A stretch of DNA of 64,000 nucleotides from Cyclobacteriaceae bacterium. GTDB lineage: Bacteria; Bacteroidota; Bacteroidia; Cytophagales; Cyclobacteriaceae. The stretch spans positions 124,001-188,000 of the forward strand of contig JAEUUI010000007.1 in assembly GCA_016786585.1 (NCBI GenBank), written 5' to 3'. Within the stretch, counting starts at the first letter, position 1; the number at the start of each line of letters is the position of its first letter. A program made the position numbers and the translations under genes. The notes under the pieces are model-generated. The model worked only from the letters and a program-made list of their open reading frames with translations, did not search any database and had not been told where the DNA came from. Positions 25,296 through 35,493 of the stretch are shown in pieces.

Positions 25296-26546
25296 CTAAA
25301 CAAGGTATTCAAACAAATTTTCATTCTGATTCACCAGCGTATAGTTCAGTTTATAACCGTCCATTCGCGTAATCAGCTCGCTAAAATCTTCTTTTGTTTT
25401 TACTTCAATGCCAATCAAAGCCGGCCCGGTTTCCTTGTTATGTTTCTGGATGAATTCAAATCGGACAATGTCATCGGTCGGGCCGAGAATGTGATTGACA
25501 AATTCCTTCAACGCACCCGGACGCTGCGCGAACCGAACAATGAAATAGTGTTTCAGTCCTTCATACAATAAAGAACGCTCCTTGATTTCATTCATCCGGT
25601 CAATGTCGTTGTTACCACCGCTCAGCACGCAAACAACTTTTTTTCCTTTGATCTGATCGGCATATTGATCCAGCGCAGCGATCGACAACGCTCCGGCAGG
25701 TTCAGCCACAATCGCATCTTCGTTATAAAGCTGAAGAATCGTGGAGCTCACTTTTCCTTCCGGAACAAGCAGCATGTCGGTAAGCAGATCTTTTGAAAGC
25801 TGGAAGGTAATGTCACCCACTTTTTTTACGGAAGCTCCATCCACAAACCGCTGAATGGTTTCCAGAATAACGGGCTTACCGGCTTTCAACGCCTCTTTCA
25901 TAGAAGGCGCGCCCTGCGGCTCAACGCCAACGATTTTTGTGTTGGGTGAATAGGTTAACGCATATTGCGAAACCCCTGCACACAAACCACCACCGCCAAT
26001 CGGTACAAAAATGTAGTCAACCTGCGAAAGCTCATCGAAGATTTCTTTGGCAACTGTACCCTGACCTTCAATTACTTTCAAATGATCGAATGGAGGAATG
26101 AACGTCATTTCGTGCAACGCGGTATGTTCCAGTGCATGTGCCTGACATTCATCAAACGTATCACCGATCAAAACAATCTCGATATTTTCTCCGCCAAACA
26201 TGCGCACCTGGTTGATCTTCTGCTTGGGCGTAATCGCGGGCATGTAAATCACTCCTTTAATGTTAAGCTGGCGGCATGAGAATGCAACGCCCTGTGCGTG
26301 ATTGCCCGCACTTGCGCACACTACGCCGCGCTTGCGCTGATCTTCTGTCAGGCTTTGAATTAAATTATATGCGCCGCGGATTTTGTACGACCGCACCACC
26401 TGCAGATCTTCCCGCTTCAGGTAAATTTCAGCCTTAAACTTCTCCGAGAGTTTGCGGTGAAACTGCAACGGAGTTTTCAACGCGATATTCTTCAGCGTTT
26501 CAGCAGCAGCGTTAACATTGAGTAAGGATGCGATTGTCGTTATCAT
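25296..26546 (-). CDS. ilvA: Threonine ammonia-lyase (threonine dehydratase)
   Basis: IlvA deaminates threonine to 2-oxobutyrate, the entry to isoleucine. The PLP lysine lies in VVRSYKIRGAYN, and GGGGLCAG and CVLSGGNND bind the cofactor phosphate. The C-terminal part (LKHYFIVRFAQRPGALKEFVNHILG) is one ACT-like regulatory domain, so it is the single-ACT form of about 420 residues. I chose MITTIASLLN at 26546, because the eight codons upstream run into a palindromic repeat. It is the last gene on the strand after ilvC, separated by that repeat. Confidence 0.94.
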   Translation of the reverse strand: MITTIASLLNVNAAAETLKNIALKTPLQFHRKLSEKFKAEIYLKREDLQVVRSYKIRGAYNLIQSLTEDQRKRGVVCASAGNHAQGVAFSCRQLNIKGVIYMPAITPKQKINQVRMFGGENIEIVLIGDTFDECQAHALEHTALHEMTFIPPFDHLKVIEGQGTVAKEIFDELSQVDYIFVPIGGGGLCAGVSQYALTYSPNTKIVGVEPQGAPSMKEALKAGKPVILETIQRFVDGASVKKVGDITFQLSKDLLTDMLLVPEGKVSSTILQLYNEDAIVAEPAGALSIAALDQYADQIKGKKVVCVLSGGNNDIDRMNEIKERSLLYEGLKHYFIVRFAQRPGALKEFVNHILGPTDDIVRFEFIQKHNKETGPALIGIEVKTKEDFSELITRMDGYKLNYTLVNQNENLFEYLV

Positions 26547-26562
26547 GGAGACGTTAGTATCA

Positions 26563-26614
26563 AGTAGCAAGACGTAAGGAGACGATAACGTCTCGCTACT
26601 TACGTCTCACTACT
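26563..26614. repeat. Palindromic repeat between ilvC and ilvA
   Basis: Nested inverted repeats AGTAG/CTACT, AGACGTAAG/CTTACGTCT and GAGACG/CGTCTC form one long imperfect stem-loop. The GAGACG units resemble the repeats at 7235-7262 and 10304-10331, so this appears to be a longer, diverged copy of the same family. It may also function as a processing or termination site after ilvC. Confidence 0.55.
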
Positions 26615-26624
26615 CATGTCTATT

Positions 26625-27695
26625 TTAATTTATCATCGATGCTTCCACACTGGCCTTTTCCGGACGCAACGCGCGCACAGCTGCACCAGCTTGCCACAAT
26701 TCGCTTTCGCGGAGTTCTTTTAATTCCTCAGCCAGCTTTTCACGATAGTCGGGCTTGCTGCAAGTTTCAATCGTACGTTTTGCTTCTGCACCTGTTTCAA
26801 CACTTTCGTATAGTTCTTTGAATACCGGAAGCGTAGCGGCTTTGAATTTCTTCTTCCAGTCGAGAGCACCACGCTGCGCAGTAGTTGAACAGTTCGCGTA
26901 CATCCAGTCCATACCGTTTTCAGCAACCAATGGCATTAATGACTGTGTTAATTCTTCAACGGTTTCATTGAATGCTTCTGATGGTGAATGTCCTTTTGAA
27001 CGAAGTACTTCATACTGTGCTTCGAAGATTCCTGCAATTGCACCCATCAGTGTTCCGCGTTCGCCTGATAAATCAGAGTACACTTCTTTTTTGAAATCCG
27101 TTTCGAACAGGTATCCGGCACCTACACCGATTCCCAGGGCAATCGCTTTCTGCGTTGCGTTTCCACTGGCATTCTGGAATACCGCGTAGCTCGCGTTGAT
27201 ACCTTTGCCTTGTAGAAACAATCTGCGAACAGAAGTTCCTGAGCCCTTTGGTGCTGCGAGCACAACGTCAACATCGGCAGGCGGAACAATACCAGTTTGT
27301 TCTTTAAACGTAATCCCGAAGCCGTGCGAGAAATACAGTGTTTTGCCTTTTGTGAGGTACGGCTTGATCGTTGGCCAAAGTGCAATCTGACCGGCATCCG
27401 ATAACAGGAATTGAATAACGGTTCCCTGCTTCGCGGCTTCTTCGATATCAAAGAGCGTTTCGCCTGGAACCCAGCCATGCGATACGGCTTTGTCCCATGT
27501 TTTTGAACCTTTGCGTTGTCCGACAATTACATTGAAGCCATTGTCGCGGAGGTTGAGTGCTTGTGCCGGGCCCTGTACACCATATCCGATGATCGCGATG
27601 GTTTCGTTCTTCATCACCTCGAGGGCTTTTTCCATGGGAAACTCTTCACGGGTTACCACATCTTCTATTGTTCCTCCAAAATTGATCTTTGCCAT
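26625..27695 (-). CDS. ilvC: Ketol-acid reductoisomerase
   Basis: IlvC isomerises and reduces acetolactate with NADPH and Mg2+. The 356-residue protein shows the nucleotide-binding motif IAIIGYGVQGPAQALNLRDNG, the phosphate-contacting GQRKGSKTW, and the metal-binding SDLSGERGTLMGAIAGIFEAQYEVL. It is the fifth gene in the ilvE-D-B-N-C run, 50 bp after ilvN. Confidence 0.97.
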   Translation of the reverse strand: MAKINFGGTIEDVVTREEFPMEKALEVMKNETIAIIGYGVQGPAQALNLRDNGFNVIVGQRKGSKTWDKAVSHGWVPGETLFDIEEAAKQGTVIQFLLSDAGQIALWPTIKPYLTKGKTLYFSHGFGITFKEQTGIVPPADVDVVLAAPKGSGTSVRRLFLQGKGINASYAVFQNASGNATQKAIALGIGVGAGYLFETDFKKEVYSDLSGERGTLMGAIAGIFEAQYEVLRSKGHSPSEAFNETVEELTQSLMPLVAENGMDWMYANCSTTAQRGALDWKKKFKAATLPVFKELYESVETGAEAKRTIETCSKPDYREKLAEELKELRESELWQAGAAVRALRPEKASVEASMIN

Positions 27696-27745
27696 TTCTT
27701 TAATAGTTAAATAGTTTATCTGTTAGAATTTAGTCTTGCGTTTGG

Positions 27746-28036
27746 TTAGTCAACGTCAACGATTCGTTCGCTGAGGGTTATATAGTGATCGCTTCCGCTG
27801 AAATAATTTGCATAGTTAACTTCAATGAGCTTCTCCATCTGATGCTTTACTTTTTCGATCAGATCCGGAGTGGTATGAACAAGAATGATTGCTCCGCCTT
27901 TTCGGAAATCATCTTCGTGTTCGTGGGCCATCAATTTCTTGATGCGAACGCGCCTGCGGTTCAGAACATTGATAATCCGGTTCAGCACCGAGAAATTATT
28001 ATCACTTGAAATTTCTATCGTGAACTCCTGCTTCAT
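27746..28036 (-). CDS. ilvN: Acetolactate synthase small (regulatory) subunit, short form
   Basis: The 96-residue protein is mainly one ACT domain (FTIEISSDNNFSVLNRIINVLNRRRVRIKKLMAHE), which binds valine or leucine and controls IlvB. It is shorter than the 160-residue IlvH type and lacks its C-terminal domain. Its start overlaps the ilvB stop by one base, consistent with coupled translation of the two subunits. Confidence 0.9.
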   Translation of the reverse strand: MKQEFTIEISSDNNFSVLNRIINVLNRRRVRIKKLMAHEHEDDFRKGGAIILVHTTPDLIEKVKHQMEKLIEVNYANYFSGSDHYITLSERIVDVD

Positions 28037-29790
28037 TATCGCTTGGTTTCAGGTTCTAATAATATTTCTGCAACCCCTGCCCCGGTCGGAACCATCGGGA
28101 AAACGTTTTCCTCTTTTTCTACCACAACCTCCAGGAAGTACGGGCCATTGCTGTTCAGCATTTCTGCCAGCCCGGTTCTCAATTCGTTTCGTTCGGTGAT
28201 TTTCCTGGCAGGGATTGAATAAGCTCCCGCCAGCGCAACGAAATTCGGATTCGTCATTTCGGTGAACGAGTAACGTTTCTCAAAGAAGAGTTGCTGCCAC
28301 TGACGAACCATTCCCAGGAAGTTGTTATTCAGTACGATGATTTTCACCGGAATCTGGTATTGCATAATCGTTCCGAGTTCCTGGACGGTCATCTGGAAAC
28401 CACCGTCACCGATAATTGCAATCACTTGCCGGTTTTGAACCGCCATGGCTGCGCCCATTGCTGCCGGTAGCGCAAAGCCCATGGTTCCTGCTCCTCCTGA
28501 CGTAATGTTGCTTCGTGTTTTGCGAAACGGGTAGTACCGCGAGGTTACCATCTGGTGCTGCCCCACATCGGTAACGATTACCGATTCACCTTTGGTAAGT
28601 TCTCCGAGTTCGCGGATCACTTCACCCATGCGCAAAGACTTTTCCAGCGGGTAGTAATCAAACTGAATGACTTTTTCGTTTTCCACGCGGGCAGCTTCGG
28701 TAAACCTGCGATGCCATTCTGCGTGTTTATTTTCGTTGATCAGCGGAAGCAATGCCTTTAGCGCTTCTTTGGCATCGGCATGAACCGCTACATCGGCTTT
28801 TACAATTTTGTTGATTTCGGCTTTATCGAGTTCGATGTGAACTACTTTCGCCTGCTTGGCGTATTTCGCTACGTTGCCGGTAACGCGGTCATCGAAACGC
28901 ATGCCGATGGCGATTAAGACATCGCATGAGTTGGTTAACACATTCGGACCGTAATTTCCATGCATGCCGAGATATCCTACATACAGCGGATGATTGGTTG
29001 GCATGGTTGACAGACCAAGCAAGGTTGAGGCAACGGGGATGCCCGATTTCTCAACAAATGCGAGTAGTTCTTTTTCCGCTCCGCTTAATTGAACACCTTG
29101 TCCAACTAAAATGTAAGGTTTCTTTGCGCTGTTAATCAGACTGGCAGCCGCTTCTACTGAAGCATGATCCAGTTTTGGTTTGGGTGCATAGGTGCGAACA
29201 GATTCGCATTTCTCGTACTCAAATTCATCAATCATCTCGAACTGCGCATTCTTGGTAATGTCGATCAGTACCGGGCCCGGGCGACCACTGCGGGCGATGT
29301 AAAACGCTTTCGCTACCTGTGACGCAATGTGAGAAGCTTCGGTGATCTGTACATTCCATTTGGTAACAGGAAGTGTGGTGTTGATCACATCCATTTCCTG
29401 AAACGCATCCGTACCCAATAAATGCTCGGCAACCTGACCGGTAACGCATACCACCGGAGTCGAATCGATCATGGCATCGGCTAAACCGGTGATCAAGTTC
29501 GAAGCACCCGGTCCTGAGGTTGCCATCGCGACTCCGGTTTTACCGGTTGCACGGGCATAACCCTGCGCGGCGTGAATGGCTCCTTGCTCATGACGAACAA
29601 GAATATGATTCAATCTGTCTTTAAATCCGTAGAGCGCATCATACACCGGCATGATAGCACCACCCGGGTATCCGAACAACACATCAACTCCTTCTGCAAC
29701 CAGGCAGCGAAGCAATGCTTCCGAGCCGGAGATTTTTTGTTTGATAACTTCTTTCGCTTCAGCTTTAGTCTTCGTCAGTAACGCATCCAT
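28036..29790 (-). CDS. ilvB: Acetolactate synthase large (catalytic) subunit
   Basis: IlvB condenses pyruvate with pyruvate or 2-oxobutyrate using TPP. The 584 residues contain the pyrimidine-binding domain ([15 protein letters not shown], catalytic Glu in [18 protein letters not shown]), the central domain, and the pyrophosphate-binding [20 protein letters not shown] ending [11 protein letters not shown]. The start lies 26 bp inside ilvD. Confidence 0.97.
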   Translation of the reverse strand: MDALLTKTKAEAKEVIKQKISGSEALLRCLVAEGVDVLFGYPGGAIMPVYDALYGFKDRLNHILVRHEQGAIHAAQGYARATGKTGVAMATSGPGASNLITGLADAMIDSTPVVCVTGQVAEHLLGTDAFQEMDVINTTLPVTKWNVQITEASHIASQVAKAFYIARSGRPGPVLIDITKNAQFEMIDEFEYEKCESVRTYAPKPKLDHASVEAAASLINSAKKPYILVGQGVQLSGAEKELLAFVEKSGIPVASTLLGLSTMPTNHPLYVGYLGMHGNYGPNVLTNSCDVLIAIGMRFDDRVTGNVAKYAKQAKVVHIELDKAEINKIVKADVAVHADAKEALKALLPLINENKHAEWHRRFTEAARVENEKVIQFDYYPLEKSLRMGEVIRELGELTKGESVIVTDVGQHQMVTSRYYPFRKTRSNITSGGAGTMGFALPAAMGAAMAVQNRQVIAIIGDGGFQMTVQELGTIMQYQIPVKIIVLNNNFLGMVRQWQQLFFEKRYSFTEMTNPNFVALAGAYSIPARKITERNELRTGLAEMLNSNGPYFLEVVVEKEENVFPMVPTGAGVAEILLEPETKR

Positions 29791-31444
29791 CGGCAGCAGT
29801 CTTTACAAGTTTTGAATATTTATATAACACACCGTTTGAAACCGGTAACGGCTTCGGCTGATGTGCAGCTCTACGTTTCTTAATTTCTTCTTCGCTCACC
29901 AGCAGGTTGATCTGGTTTTTTGTGACATCAATCTCAATCGGATCATTATCCTGAACTAATGCAAGCAGCCCGCCATCGAATGCTTCGGGGGTGATATGAC
30001 CGATCACGAATCCGTGTGAACCACCGCTGAAGCGACCGTCAGTTATTAACGCAACTGTTTTTCCGAAGCCGGCACCGATAATCAACGATGTTGGTTTCAG
30101 CATCTCGGGCATGCCTGGAGCACCCTTCGGGCCCACATACCGGATCACGATCACATCACCATGTTTAATGCGGCCTTCTTTCAGTCCGTCAACCAGCGTG
30201 AACTCTCCATCGAATACCCGTGCGGGTCCGGTGAAGCGTTCGCCTTCCTTGCCAGTGATTTTTGCAACCGCACCTTTCTCCGCGAGGTTGCCATACAGAA
30301 TTTGAATGTGACCGGTTGCCTTGAGCGGCTTTTCACGCGGAGTGATAATATCCTGTTTACCGAAGTCGAGGTCTTTTGCGTTGGCAACATTCTCAGCAAG
30401 TGTTTTTCCGGTTACAGTAATACAATCGCCATGCAGAAAGCCTTCCTTCAATAAATATTTCATGACAGAAGGCACACCACCAATTTTGTGCAGTGCTTCC
30501 ATCAGGTATTTGCCGCTTGGTTTTAAATCGGCCAGCAACGGAGTTTTGTTGGAGATTCGCTGAAAATCATCCTGCGTTAATTTGACGCCAACACTTTTCG
30601 CCATCGCGATTAGGTGAAGCACGGCATTGGTTGATCCGCCTAACGCCATCACCACAGTGATCGCATTCTCGAACGCCTGGAAGGTCATGATTTCACGCGG
30701 CTTCAGATCTTTTTCCAACAACACGCGAATTGCCTTTCCGGCTTCAACACACTCAGCCGATTTTTCTTTGCTCAACGCAGGATTGGAGGATGAGTAAGGC
30801 AACGCCATTCCGAGCGCTTCGATTGCGGAAGCCATCGTGTTTGCGGTGTACATTCCACCACACGCACCAGCACCCGGACAAGAATTTTTAATGATGCCTT
30901 TGTAATCTTCGTCACTCAGCTTGTTCTGAAGTTTTTCACCAAGCGCTTCGAATGCAGAAACAATATTGAGTTCACGGCCTTTGTAATGACCACCGGCAAT
31001 CGTTCCGCCATACACCATGATGGCAGGGCGATTCAACCGGCCCATGGCCATGAGTGCACCCGGCATATTTTTATCGCAACCAACAACGGCAATCAGGCCA
31101 TCATAATATTGTGCGCCACACACGGTTTCAATTGAATCGGCAATCACATCACGGCTTACCAGGGAATAGCGCATGCCGGCTGTACCGTTGCTGATGCCAT
31201 CGCTCACGCCAATCGTGTGAAAGATCAATCCGACAAGTTCCTGGTCCCATACCGACTGCTTCACTTCGGTAGCGAGGGCATTCAAATGCATGTTACATGT
31301 GTTGCCGTCAAACCCGGTGCTTACAATACCTACCTGGGCTTTAGTAAGGTCGTGTTCCGATAATCCAATACCGTACAGCATCGCCTGTGATGCAGGCAGT
31401 GTTGGATCTTGCGTGATGGTACGACTGTATTTATTTAAACTCAT
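29765..31444 (-). CDS. ilvD: Dihydroxy-acid dehydratase
   Basis: IlvD dehydrates 2,3-dihydroxy acids to 2-keto acids in the isoleucine/valine pathway using an iron-sulfur cluster. From the start [20 protein letters not shown] it has 559 residues. Cysteines in [23 protein letters not shown] and [16 protein letters not shown] are the cluster and active-site region. I rejected the longer frame from 31594, as it lies within ilvE. The start is two bases past the ilvE stop. Confidence 0.96.
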   Translation of the reverse strand: MSLNKYSRTITQDPTLPASQAMLYGIGLSEHDLTKAQVGIVSTGFDGNTCNMHLNALATEVKQSVWDQELVGLIFHTIGVSDGISNGTAGMRYSLVSRDVIADSIETVCGAQYYDGLIAVVGCDKNMPGALMAMGRLNRPAIMVYGGTIAGGHYKGRELNIVSAFEALGEKLQNKLSDEDYKGIIKNSCPGAGACGGMYTANTMASAIEALGMALPYSSSNPALSKEKSAECVEAGKAIRVLLEKDLKPREIMTFQAFENAITVVMALGGSTNAVLHLIAMAKSVGVKLTQDDFQRISNKTPLLADLKPSGKYLMEALHKIGGVPSVMKYLLKEGFLHGDCITVTGKTLAENVANAKDLDFGKQDIITPREKPLKATGHIQILYGNLAEKGAVAKITGKEGERFTGPARVFDGEFTLVDGLKEGRIKHGDVIVIRYVGPKGAPGMPEMLKPTSLIIGAGFGKTVALITDGRFSGGSHGFVIGHITPEAFDGGLLALVQDNDPIEIDVTKNQINLLVSEEEIKKRRAAHQPKPLPVSNGVLYKYSKLVKTAADGCVTDED

Positions 31445-31446
31445 GC

Positions 31447-32334
31447 TCAGATGATGATATCCGCGTAGGATTTTTCTAGTACAATGTTCTTGTAAACTTC
31501 CTGGATGGTTGATCCGAGGCTTTCTTTCCATTTCTTTTTCATCGGCCGCGCATCGATGGTGTTGATGCCGATGATCTCGGCAGCCGTTCCGCACATGAAA
31601 GCGGAGTCGATTCCTTCTAATTCTTCAGGAGTGAAGTATTTTTCAACGAGCGGGATTTCAAGCTCGCGACAGATGTTAATAACCGTTTCGCGCGTAATGC
31701 CGGGGAGAATGTGACCGAGCGGGGGCGTGTAGAGTACACCGTCTTTTTCGCAGAAGAAGTTTGCGCCAGGGCCTTCCGCTACGTTGCCATTCATGTCGAG
31801 CATCAGTGCTTCATCAAATCCGCGAACCTTGGCTTCGCTGGTAGCGAGTATCGAGTTGATGTAATGACCGGTAACTTTTGCTTCCACTTTTACGGAATTC
31901 GGATTCGGTCGCTGGTACGATGAGATGCACAGGTTCAGCAATGAATCACCCAGGTATTTTCCCCATTCCCATGCGCAGATCATCAGGTAAACTTCTTTCG
32001 GTGCCTGCAACTGCATATTCGGACTGCAATACACCAGCGGCCGGATATACGCATCGGCCATGTTATTTTTCTTCAACACATTGTATGAGATCTGAATCAG
32101 TTCATCTGTATCGTAGTTGAAAGGGATGTTAACCAGTTCGCAGCTTTTTCTGAGTCGTTCGAAATGTTCAACTGCTTTAAAAATTTTTGCGCCATTCGAT
32201 GTCTCATACGAACGAATGCCTTCGAATACTCCGTACCCATAATGAAGTGTTTGACTGTACAGATCCGTAGTGGCATCGGTGGCTTTGATGTATTTGCCGT
32301 TTAAGAAAAGAATGGTGTTTGCGTTGTAGTACAT
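31447..32334 (-). CDS. ilvE: Branched-chain amino-acid aminotransferase
   Basis: This 295-residue class IV PLP enzyme transfers the amino group to form Leu, Ile and Val. Family marks are [57 protein letters not shown] and the late [13 protein letters not shown]. It is the first structural gene of the ilv operon, after the leader peptide and terminator described separately, so its transcription is expected to be attenuated. Confidence 0.96.
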   Translation of the reverse strand: MYYNANTILFLNGKYIKATDATTDLYSQTLHYGYGVFEGIRSYETSNGAKIFKAVEHFERLRKSCELVNIPFNYDTDELIQISYNVLKKNNMADAYIRPLVYCSPNMQLQAPKEVYLMICAWEWGKYLGDSLLNLCISSYQRPNPNSVKVEAKVTGHYINSILATSEAKVRGFDEALMLDMNGNVAEGPGANFFCEKDGVLYTPPLGHILPGITRETVINICRELEIPLVEKYFTPEELEGIDSAFMCGTAAEIIGINTIDARPMKKKWKESLGSTIQEVYKNIVLEKSYADIII

Positions 32335-32371
32335 ATTATTTTTAACAACTGTTAGTTTGTGTTAGTCCATA

Positions 32372-32405
32372 TAAAACAAAACCGCCCCGGGGTTTCCGAG
32401 GCGGT
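32372..32405 (-). terminator. ilv operon attenuator terminator
   Basis: On the minus strand ACCGCCTCGG and CCGGGGCGGT form a hairpin followed by TTTTGTTTTA, about 40 bp before ilvE. The plus-sense nonamer CGCCCCGGG of its 3' arm (32383-32391) occurs again exactly at 32436-32444, within the last codons of the leader peptide. That copy can pair with the 5' arm of the terminator (one G-U), giving a matching antiterminator. This is the expected geometry of classical attenuation. Confidence 0.78.
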
Positions 32406-32426
32406 CGCTAGTTCTTTCAATAAGCT

Positions 32427-32549
32427 CTACACTATCGCCCCGGGTTTATCCAGAAGAATAATAATGACGATAATGACAGAGAGCACAGTGCTGATGGTAC
32501 CTGTTGTCAGGGTTAAAAGACGTTCGGTGAATGTACTTTTGTTCAGCAT
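32427..32549 (-). CDS. ilv operon leader peptide (IlvL-like, 40 aa)
   Basis: From ATG at 32549 the minus strand encodes 40 residues whose second half contains a run of Ile, Val and Leu (residues 22-33, VLSVIIVIIILL), followed by DKPGAIV and TAG. The stop is 22 bp before the terminator hairpin. Stalling at these codons when charged Ile, Val or Leu tRNA is low would leave the P36-G37-A38 region free to pair with the terminator 5' arm. A longer frame from an ATG at 32609 exists. The amino-acid content and hairpin placement are seen; the function is inferred from enterobacterial ilv leaders. Confidence 0.83.
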   Translation of the reverse strand: MLNKSTFTERLLTLTTGTISTVLSVIIVIIILLDKPGAIV

Positions 32550-32643
32550 TATATTCTGTGTGAATGCAATTGTCACAAATTTCGTGATGCCGTTCAAGGG
32601 AAACGGCAAAATAATTTAAAGGTTTGGCAGAACGAACGTTAGG

Positions 32644-33945
32644 TTAGCTGCCGAGATACTCAACGATACCATCGCGGATCGCGGTGAATGTTCTGACAAG
32701 TTCGTGTTCATCTTCTTCCAGCAACGTAACCCGAAAGCCTTGCAGGTCGGAACAGAACGAAGAGATCGGAACCACACAAATTCCTTTCGCCCCCAGCAGG
32801 TAATACACGAAGCGCTTGTCGGGAGGAATGGATGCATCGACCCACTGCTCAACCATCTTCCGGATTACCGGATTTTCGATTTTCATTTTCTGGCCGGGTT
32901 TGAGCGCGCCTTCGCGGAAAATGATGGTGTTGTAAAACGCTCCGAACGTTTCGTTGAAGGTTAGCTGCGGAACGGTTTTAAAAATATCGGAGATGATTTT
33001 GCTTCTGGTACCGATGGCCTTGTTTGTTTCTTCGCGATAGCTCTTGAAGCGCGGGTCACCCAGAATTTTCGGGATTGCCAGTTGCGGCAACTTGGTCGAG
33101 CACACTTCAATCATCTTTGCATTGTCGAGGGCCAGGCAAAGCTGATTAAACTCTTCGTCTTTATCGCGGTTGTAGTATTCCATCCATCCGCACCGTGATC
33201 CGGGCCACGGAAGTTCTTTCGAAATACCTTTCATAGAAATGCCCGGTACATCGTCAATGATCGCTGCCAGCGGATAAGCCTTCGCTCCGTTGTAGGTAAT
33301 GTTGATGTAAATCTCATCCGCGATCAGAAACAGGTTGAATTCTTTGGCAATCGCCACAATTCGCCTCAGCACCTCCAGCGGGTAAACCATGCCGGTGGGG
33401 TTGTCGGGATTGATGATCAGAATTCCCACAATGTTTGGGTTATACTTCACCTTGTTGTAAAGATCATCCAGGTCAGGATACCATTTGTTATCGGGATCGA
33501 GGTCGTACGTTAACGGTTGATGCCCGGCATGTGCAGCTTCCGCACTGGAATGCGTGGAGTAAGCCGGTGACGGGCCGATGATTCGTGACGTGGGTGAAAT
33601 GAACTGATAGGCTTTGGAGATGGCATCGCCCAGTCCGTTGAAAAAACAAATGTCGTCTGCGGTGATTTGAACGCCTCCGGCTGAATTGGTTTGCTGCGCC
33701 AGAAACTCGCGTGTTTCGAGCATTCCTTTTGACGGACAATAACTATAGGTGTCGTCATTCCGCACCAATTCGATGATCACATCCTTAATCCATTGCGGAA
33801 GTTTGTGATGTTTTTGGATCGGGTCTCCGATGTTTTCCCAAACGATGGTGAGCCCGGCCTTTCTCAGCTGATCGGCTTTCTTTACAATCTCACGGATTTC
33901 GTAGCTGAGTTCACTTGCTCCGTCATTCAGAAGTTTTTGTCGCAT
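32644..33945 (-). CDS. Class I/II PLP-dependent aminotransferase
   Basis: The 433-residue protein has the fold type I aminotransferase features: GLGDAISKAYQFISP, INPDNPTGMVYPLEVLR, LIADEIYINITYNG and the Schiff-base region SMKGISKELPWPGSRCGW. It is similar in layout to AlaA/valine-pyruvate type enzymes. Its position directly upstream of the ilv leader suggests a link with branched-chain or alanine metabolism, but the substrate cannot be named. Confidence 0.85.
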   Translation of the reverse strand: MRQKLLNDGASELSYEIREIVKKADQLRKAGLTIVWENIGDPIQKHHKLPQWIKDVIIELVRNDDTYSYCPSKGMLETREFLAQQTNSAGGVQITADDICFFNGLGDAISKAYQFISPTSRIIGPSPAYSTHSSAEAAHAGHQPLTYDLDPDNKWYPDLDDLYNKVKYNPNIVGILIINPDNPTGMVYPLEVLRRIVAIAKEFNLFLIADEIYINITYNGAKAYPLAAIIDDVPGISMKGISKELPWPGSRCGWMEYYNRDKDEEFNQLCLALDNAKMIEVCSTKLPQLAIPKILGDPRFKSYREETNKAIGTRSKIISDIFKTVPQLTFNETFGAFYNTIIFREGALKPGQKMKIENPVIRKMVEQWVDASIPPDKRFVYYLLGAKGICVVPISSFCSDLQGFRVTLLEEDEHELVRTFTAIRDGIVEYLGS

Positions 33946-33988
33946 GAAAGAAAAAAATTGAGTACCCGTTAATGAAGGTAATCAAACT

Positions 33989-35449
33989 TTAGCCGGTAAT
34001 CTTCTTCAGTGCCACAACATTTTCAACATGCATGGTATGCGGAAACATATCAACCGGTTGCACGGCAGTGATTACGTACTTTTCAGAAAGTATTTTCAGA
34101 TCGCGTGCCTGCGTGGCTACGTTACAACTTACGTATACAATTTTTTCCGGTGCAGCTTTCAGTAACATCCGGCATACGTCTTCATGCATGCCCGCCCGGG
34201 GCGGATCGGTGATGATAACGTCCGGCCGGCCATGCGTTTGCAGAAATTTGTCGTCAAGCAAATCCTTGATATCACCCGCAAAGAAGTCGGTATTGGTAAT
34301 GCCATTGAGTTGCGCGTTGACTTTGGCATCTTCAATCGCGGGAGCAACGTATTCCAGGCCGATAACTTTTTTAGAACGACTTGCTATAAAGTTGGCGATG
34401 GTGCCTGTGCCGGTGTACAGATCGTAAACCAGTTCATCACCTTTCAATTCCGCCATACCGAAGGCAATCTTATACAGCTCGTAGGCCTGCTGTGCATTGG
34501 TCTGGTAAAATGATTTCGGGCCTACGCGAAATTGCAGCATGCCCGAACCGTCTGCTTTCGGCATCAGCTCTGTTATATAAGGAGTGCCTTTCCAGCAGAT
34601 TACATCCAGATCGGCAAACGAATCGTTCTTTTTGGAATTTACCACGTAGTTAATCGAATTCACCTGCGGGAATTTTTCGGCAATCATTCCCAGCAACAAG
34701 TCAAGCCACTCTTTATTATAGGAGGTGACCTGCAGGATGATCATCGTTTGATCCGGTTTTGCCGTGCGGATGCATAATGTTCTTAAAAACCCCTGCTGAC
34801 TTCTTAAATCGAAAAACGGAATCTTATTTTTCAACGCAAGTTCCCGTATGGCCAGGCGAATGCTGTTCGAAGGCTCAGGCTGCAGGTAGCAGTTTTTAAC
34901 GTCAAAAACTTTGTCGAAGCTTTTTGGAAGATGATAGCCAAGACCCTCATCGCGTATAATTCCTTCCCTCTCCCCTGGGAGAGGGGTGTCCGAACGACGG
35001 GGTGAGGGCGAATTCATCTCTTCCCGTGTCAGCCAGCGCTGTGCAGTAAAACTGTACTCAAGCTTGTTTCGGTAATGGCTGGTTTGTTGGGAGGCGACAA
35101 TCGGCAGAAGTGCTGGAAGCGTTAGTCCGCCCAGTCGTTCAAGGTTATCAATCACCTGCTGTTGTTTGTATTGCAGTTGCTCCGCGTAGTTCAGGTTCTG
35201 CCATTTGCAACCACCGCACAATCCGAAGTGTTCGCAAAACGGTTCCGCACGTTTGTCGGATAGCTTCCTGATTGCTACTGCTTTTCCTTCCAGGAAACTG
35301 CTTTTAATCCGTGTAAGCGAAACATCAACCACATCGCCCGGAACAGCACCCTCGATGAAAATCACGCGACCCTCCAGCCGGCTCACGCATTTTCCTTCAG
35401 CCGCCATGTTTTCAACCCGTATGTTTTCGAGGATGTCGCCTTTCTTCAT
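33989..35449 (-). CDS. rlmD: 23S rRNA (uracil-C5)-methyltransferase, RlmD/RumA type
   Basis: This 486-residue enzyme methylates a uridine of 23S rRNA. It has an N-terminal TRAM domain (residues 1-60), 4Fe-4S cysteines at C72, C78, C81 and near KNCYLQ, the SAM loop YDLYTGTGTIANF, DPPRAGMHEDV, and the catalytic Cys in YVSCNVATQARDL. An insert of about 24 residues (145-168) in the middle of the family-typical stretch before LGYHLPKSFDKV is repeat-derived (see separate entry). The assignment among RlmC, RlmD and TrmA-like members rests on the Fe-S and TRAM domains. Confidence 0.9.
   Translation of the reverse strand: MKKGDILENIRVENMAAEGKCVSRLEGRVIFIEGAVPGDVVDVSLTRIKSSFLEGKAVAIRKLSDKRAEPFCEHFGLCGGCKWQNLNYAEQLQYKQQQVIDNLERLGGLTLPALLPIVASQQTSHYRNKLEYSFTAQRWLTREEMNSPSPRRSDTPLPGEREGIIRDEGLGYHLPKSFDKVFDVKNCYLQPEPSNSIRLAIRELALKNKIPFFDLRSQQGFLRTLCIRTAKPDQTMIILQVTSYNKEWLDLLLGMIAEKFPQVNSINYVVNSKKNDSFADLDVICWKGTPYITELMPKADGSGMLQFRVGPKSFYQTNAQQAYELYKIAFGMAELKGDELVYDLYTGTGTIANFIASRSKKVIGLEYVAPAIEDAKVNAQLNGITNTDFFAGDIKDLLDDKFLQTHGRPDVIITDPPRAGMHEDVCRMLLKAAPEKIVYVSCNVATQARDLKILSEKYVITAVQPVDMFPHTMHVENVVALKKITG
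34946..35017. repeat. Repeat-derived in-frame insert inside rlmD
   Basis: The plus strand holds the arms CCTCTCCC and GGGAGAGG around CT, followed by GGTGTCCGAACG and GGGGTGAGGG. On the coding strand this gives NSPSPRRSDTPLPGEREG without breaking the frame. The CCCTCACCCC start is shared with the insert at 10648-10704 in the MGMT gene. Such short palindromic elements are frequent between genes of many bacteria but rare inside them. Confidence 0.6.
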
Positions 35450-35493
35450 TGGGCAAAAATAATCAAATGCCCCGGGTGTGCCGATACGAATGA

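Noticed and set aside
31445-31594. Longer ilvD start at 31594
   Set aside because: The extra 50 codons overlap ilvE and read as non-family sequence; [14 protein letters not shown] is the usual type of start.
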